DNA from: Debaryomyces hansenii CBS767 | Taxonomy: Eukaryota > Ascomycota > Pichiomycetes > Serinales > Debaryomycetaceae | Direction: 5' to 3' | Assembly: GCF_000006445.2 (NCBI RefSeq) | Contig: NC_006049.2 | Span: 620,001-684,000 of the forward strand | DNA length: 64,000 nt | Part shown: in pieces, positions 61,578 through 64,000 of the stretch | How the letters are laid out: each line of letters begins with the position of its first letter | How positions within the stretch are numbered: the first letter of the stretch is position 1 | Translations under genes and position numbers: made by a program | Notes under the pieces: model-generated | Database searches by the model: none | Seen by the model: the letters and a program-made list of their open reading frames with translations, nothing else | What the model was told of the DNA's origin: nothing

Positions 61578-62051
61578 ATGACTGCATCAAACAGAAGGGG
61601 CAGTACGCATAGAAACTCAGTGACTCAACTAAATAAGGTATTGCCGGTTCCTATACAATTAGAAGATGAAACAAGCTCGGGGCATTTCAATTCCACATCT
61701 CATATAACGGACGTTTTGGTGGGAGACTATCATGTAATACAAGGGGAGGGAGGATCATCGTACGTGGTATGGTCGATACGGATTATAGTGGATGATTCTG
61801 TTTATTCATCGATGGTGATATATAAAAGGTACAGTGATATTCAAAGATTCAGAGAAGCACTTCTCGAACATTATCCTAACACTGAGATCCCTCCATTACC
61901 TCCCAAAGATAACTTCAGCTTCCAAAGATTGCTGATGTCGGACTACTGGCTAGAGAATAGACGCAAGGGACTACAGTGGTTCATGACAAATGTAATGTTG
62001 AACCCGAAGCATCAGCATTCACCGGTGATAACTCACTTCATTTTGAACTAA
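61578..62051 (+). CDS. YPT35: PX-domain endosomal protein Ypt35-like
   Basis: Predicted 157-residue protein nearly all PX domain (about residues 40-157): VGDYHVIQGEGGSSYVVWSIRI, YKRYSDIQRFREAL (the phosphoinositide-contact R(Y/F)), the PPLPPKDNF proline loop and RRKGLQWFMTNVMLNP. It matches Ypt35, which binds PI3P at endosomes and vacuoles and recruits Vps13 through an N-terminal PxP motif. S. cerevisiae Ypt35 has 214 residues; this one is shorter at the N-terminus, and a PxP-like VLPVPIQL at residues 21-28 may serve that role (inference). Confidence 0.85.
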   Translation: MTASNRRGSTHRNSVTQLNKVLPVPIQLEDETSSGHFNSTSHITDVLVGDYHVIQGEGGSSYVVWSIRIIVDDSVYSSMVIYKRYSDIQRFREALLEHYPNTEIPPLPPKDNFSFQRLLMSDYWLENRRKGLQWFMTNVMLNPKHQHSPVITHFILN

Positions 62052-62587
62052 CAATTCAACGCCTGCATTCCTTTGCCAAGTCATGGACAAGAACACACTT
62101 ACTTTGGAGTTGCATATGTCTTGCAACTATATATGGCCACATATTATCGGCTTGTCGCGGTCCTTATCTGACTCGATTTTTATCATTGAAAAGCACATAT
62201 TATTGGAATTTATAACAGTTATGTGCTTGTTAATATGATGCAATCCAAGTGTAATAACGACCAGGCCACAATATGCTTCTAAATGTCTTTGGGTACAACT
62301 ACAATACAAACCTTACATTTTTTTCTTTTTTGGATCGGCATCGAGAAAATTAGCGAATTCGATTCATAATCACGACTTGGTCTATAGTGGCCGTCTGCAT
62401 CTGCTTCACTTCTAATATGTCACTCTAATGGCTCACACGTAATACCATCCGACTCGTCTTACATTTATAGATATTGTATTATATAATTAATATTATCAAC
62501 GGCTCATCTATTTAAAATGGTCTCAAAAGATTACCAATCACTGGTCTGACCCTCTGTACAATCACTAAGCATGTCTAGTCTACAGGA

Positions 62588-62594
62588 TTAGTCA
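62588..62594 (+). promoter_or_regulatory. Yap1/Cap1-type response element (TTAGTCA)
   Basis: TTAGTCA, a known Yap1 site in S. cerevisiae oxidative-stress genes, lies 165 bp upstream of the first TRR1 ATG. TRR1 is a classical Yap1 target, so the site is plausible, though a 7-mer can arise by chance. Confidence 0.5.
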
Positions 62595-62713
62595 ACGTCC
62601 ATGGTCTTCGATTCTCATCAATCTGTCTAATCTAGAAGATCTGGAGAAGGGTCGTGTTCTGATCATTAGAAATACCTCGGACCTAGATTCGAGATTCGTT
62701 ATTAATTGTGGAA

Positions 62714-62721
62714 TATAAATA
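62714..62721 (+). promoter_or_regulatory. TATA box of TRR1
   Basis: TATAAATA lies 38 bp before the first ATG (62759) and 80 bp before the second (62801). Transcripts starting at usual distances could include or miss the first ATG. Confidence 0.55.
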
Positions 62722-62758
62722 TAATGGAAAATTCATCACTTCCTAAATTCACAAGTTT

Positions 62759-63766
62759 ATGTTAAACAAATTTAGAAACACCGCTATACAATTCAAAAGA
62801 ATGGTTCATCATAACGTCACAATTATTGGGTCAGGCCCAGCCGCTCATACTGCTGCTATTTACTTATCTCGTGCTGAAATCAAGCCAACATTATATGAAG
62901 GTATGTTAGCTAACGGTACTGCAGCAGGTGGACAATTAACCACTACCACTGATGTTGAAAATTTCCCAGGTTTCCCAAAAGGTATTAATGGTACCGAGTT
63001 AATGGATCAAATGAGAGAACAATCAGTCAGATTTGGTACTGACATTATCACGGAAACTATTTCCAAGTGTGATTTGTCATCCAGACCATTCAAGTTATGG
63101 ACTGAATGGAACGAAGATAGTGAACCAATCACTACGGATGCAGTTGTCATTGCTACAGGTGCGTCTGCTAAGAGAATGCATTTACCAGGTGAAGACACCT
63201 ACTGGCAACAAGGTATTTCTGCCTGTGCTGTCTGTGATGGTGCCGTTCCTATTTTCAGAAACAAGCCTTTGGCTGTTGTAGGAGGTGGTGATTCCGCTTG
63301 TGAAGAAGCTTTATTCTTGACCAAGTACGGATCTAAGGTATACTTATTGGTCAGAAGAGATCAATTAAGAGCTTCCAATATCATGCAAAAGAGAGTCCAA
63401 AACAACGACAAGTTGGAAATCTTATGGAACTCCGAGGCAAAGGAAGCCAAGGGTGACGGTAAACTCTTACAAAACATCTCTGTTTACAACAACAAGACCA
63501 AGGAAACCAAGGATTTGCCAGTTAACGGGTTATTCTACGCTATCGGACATATTCCAGCTACCCAAATTTTCGCCAAACAACTTGAAACCGATGACCAAAA
63601 CTACATCTTAACCAAGCCAGGTACCGCGGAAACCTCTATTCCAGGTGTTTTTGCTGCAGGTGATGTCCAAGATAAACGTTATAGACAAGCTATCACTTCT
63701 GCTGGTACCGGTTGTATGGCTGCATTAGACTGTGAGAAGTTCTTATCTGAAGAAGAGGCTAAATAG
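62759..63766 (+). CDS. TRR1: Thioredoxin reductase, possible dual cytosolic/mitochondrial forms
   Basis: FAD/NADPH enzyme that reduces thioredoxin. From the second in-frame ATG (62801) it is 321 residues, starting [19 protein letters not shown] (S. cerevisiae Trr1 319). The first ATG adds [14 protein letters not shown], basic and without acids, a short mitochondrial-type presequence. The first ATG has TTT at -3 to -1; the second has A at -3. Motifs: [12 protein letters not shown], redox CAVC (SACAVCDGA), [17 protein letters not shown], and [25 protein letters not shown]. Strong codon bias and no in-frame CTG seen. S. cerevisiae has separate TRR1 and TRR2 genes. Confidence 0.96.
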   Translation: MLNKFRNTAIQFKRMVHHNVTIIGSGPAAHTAAIYLSRAEIKPTLYEGMLANGTAAGGQLTTTTDVENFPGFPKGINGTELMDQMREQSVRFGTDIITETISKCDLSSRPFKLWTEWNEDSEPITTDAVVIATGASAKRMHLPGEDTYWQQGISACAVCDGAVPIFRNKPLAVVGGGDSACEEALFLTKYGSKVYLLVRRDQLRASNIMQKRVQNNDKLEILWNSEAKEAKGDGKLLQNISVYNNKTKETKDLPVNGLFYAIGHIPATQIFAKQLETDDQNYILTKPGTAETSIPGVFAAGDVQDKRYRQAITSAGTGCMAALDCEKFLSEEEAK

Positions 63767-64000
63767 ATTCATACGTAGATATTTATTCATAGATTGTATA
63801 TTTTGCTTTAATCGAATGACGGATGCAAATCCATCTCCGATTTCGGATTGAAAAACATTTTGAGTTTTGTAGTCGCAATTATACCTGCAATAAGCATTTT
63901 TGTTCCTTAATGGCAGGGTTGCCATCTGATAGTCCATTTTGTTACAAAAATACGGCATATCATAACTAGAACTCTTATCATTAGAGCACTATACCTCTCC

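Larger units (their letters stand above)
62052..62758. other. YPT35 3' region and TRR1 promoter
   Basis: About 710 bp. It holds a TTAGTCA AP-1 type site at 62588, a TATA box at 62714 and a short upstream ATG at 62724. No other gene recognised. Confidence 0.5.

Noticed and set aside
62724..62765. uORF before TRR1 as a firm regulatory feature
   Set aside because: Its ATG is only 3 bp after the TATA box, so it is probably outside most transcripts; mentioned only as a possibility.

Overview
The window is nuclear DNA of a budding yeast of the CUG-Ser clade, most likely Debaryomyces hansenii or a close relative. It holds about 37 protein-coding genes plus one tRNA gene. Introns are short, with GTAAGT or GTATGT donors and TACTAAC branch sites. 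Intergenic spacers are compact and AT-rich. Two assembly factors of respiratory complex I (CIA30/NDUFAF1 and NDUFAF2 types) are present, which excludes Saccharomyces-like yeasts. I found no in-frame CTG in the RPB2 or TRR1 reading frames, while low-expression genes do use CTG. At two partly conserved sites (VPS29, SIA1) CTG fits Ser/Ala better than Leu. Protein descriptions here should therefore be read with CTG as Ser.

Layout. 1-9 kb: C-terminal part of an amino-acid permease (cut by the window edge), HMX1, the divergent pair FAP7/CDC36, VPS29, PNS1, a tRNA-Glu(UUC) in a 1.8-kb gene-poor stretch, and CIA30. 9-22 kb: RPS4 (392-nt intron), ISN1, ENV9, a TB2/DP1/HVA22-family gene, then MRP20, RPB2, MRPL23 and RPB7, which alternate mitoribosomal large-subunit and RNA polymerase II genes. 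22-33 kb: SIZ1-type SUMO ligase, arginyl-tRNA synthetase, RUP1, a SIA1/DCR2-type phosphoesterase and FCF1. 33-46 kb: two unrecognised KEN-box proteins, PAR32, HAM1, COX24, THI80, TAF9, BCH1, an AGX1-like aminotransferase, RCF1 and GUK1. 46-64 kb: MTR10, a CCW12-like wall protein, a small secreted protein, CCC2, SNU66, a WDR62-like WD40 protein, NDUFAF2, YPT35 and TRR1.

Most genes are core eukaryotic functions: transcription (RPB2, RPB7, TAF9, CDC36), mitochondrial translation and respiration (MRP20, MRPL23, COX24, RCF1, CIA30, NDUFAF2), ribosome biogenesis (FAP7, FCF1, RPS4), trafficking (VPS29, BCH1, YPT35, MTR10) and nucleotide metabolism (ISN1, HAM1, GUK1). Six genes need an intron to give a full-length product: CDC36, RPS4, the TB2/DP1 gene, TAF9, BCH1 and RCF1. 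I rebuilt each from splice signals and reading frame.

No mobile element, CRISPR array, virus-like gene or evident new multi-gene system was seen. The most interesting points are: (1) RRS1 and TRR1 each have two in-frame ATGs, the first in a poor context and opening a basic presequence, which suggests one gene serving both cytosol and mitochondria; (2) the SIA1-like phosphoesterase has lost the GNHD metal-site motif; (3) the AGX1-like protein has altered active-site motifs; (4) CDC36 has a first exon of only four bases; (5) several promoter repeats and hairpins.
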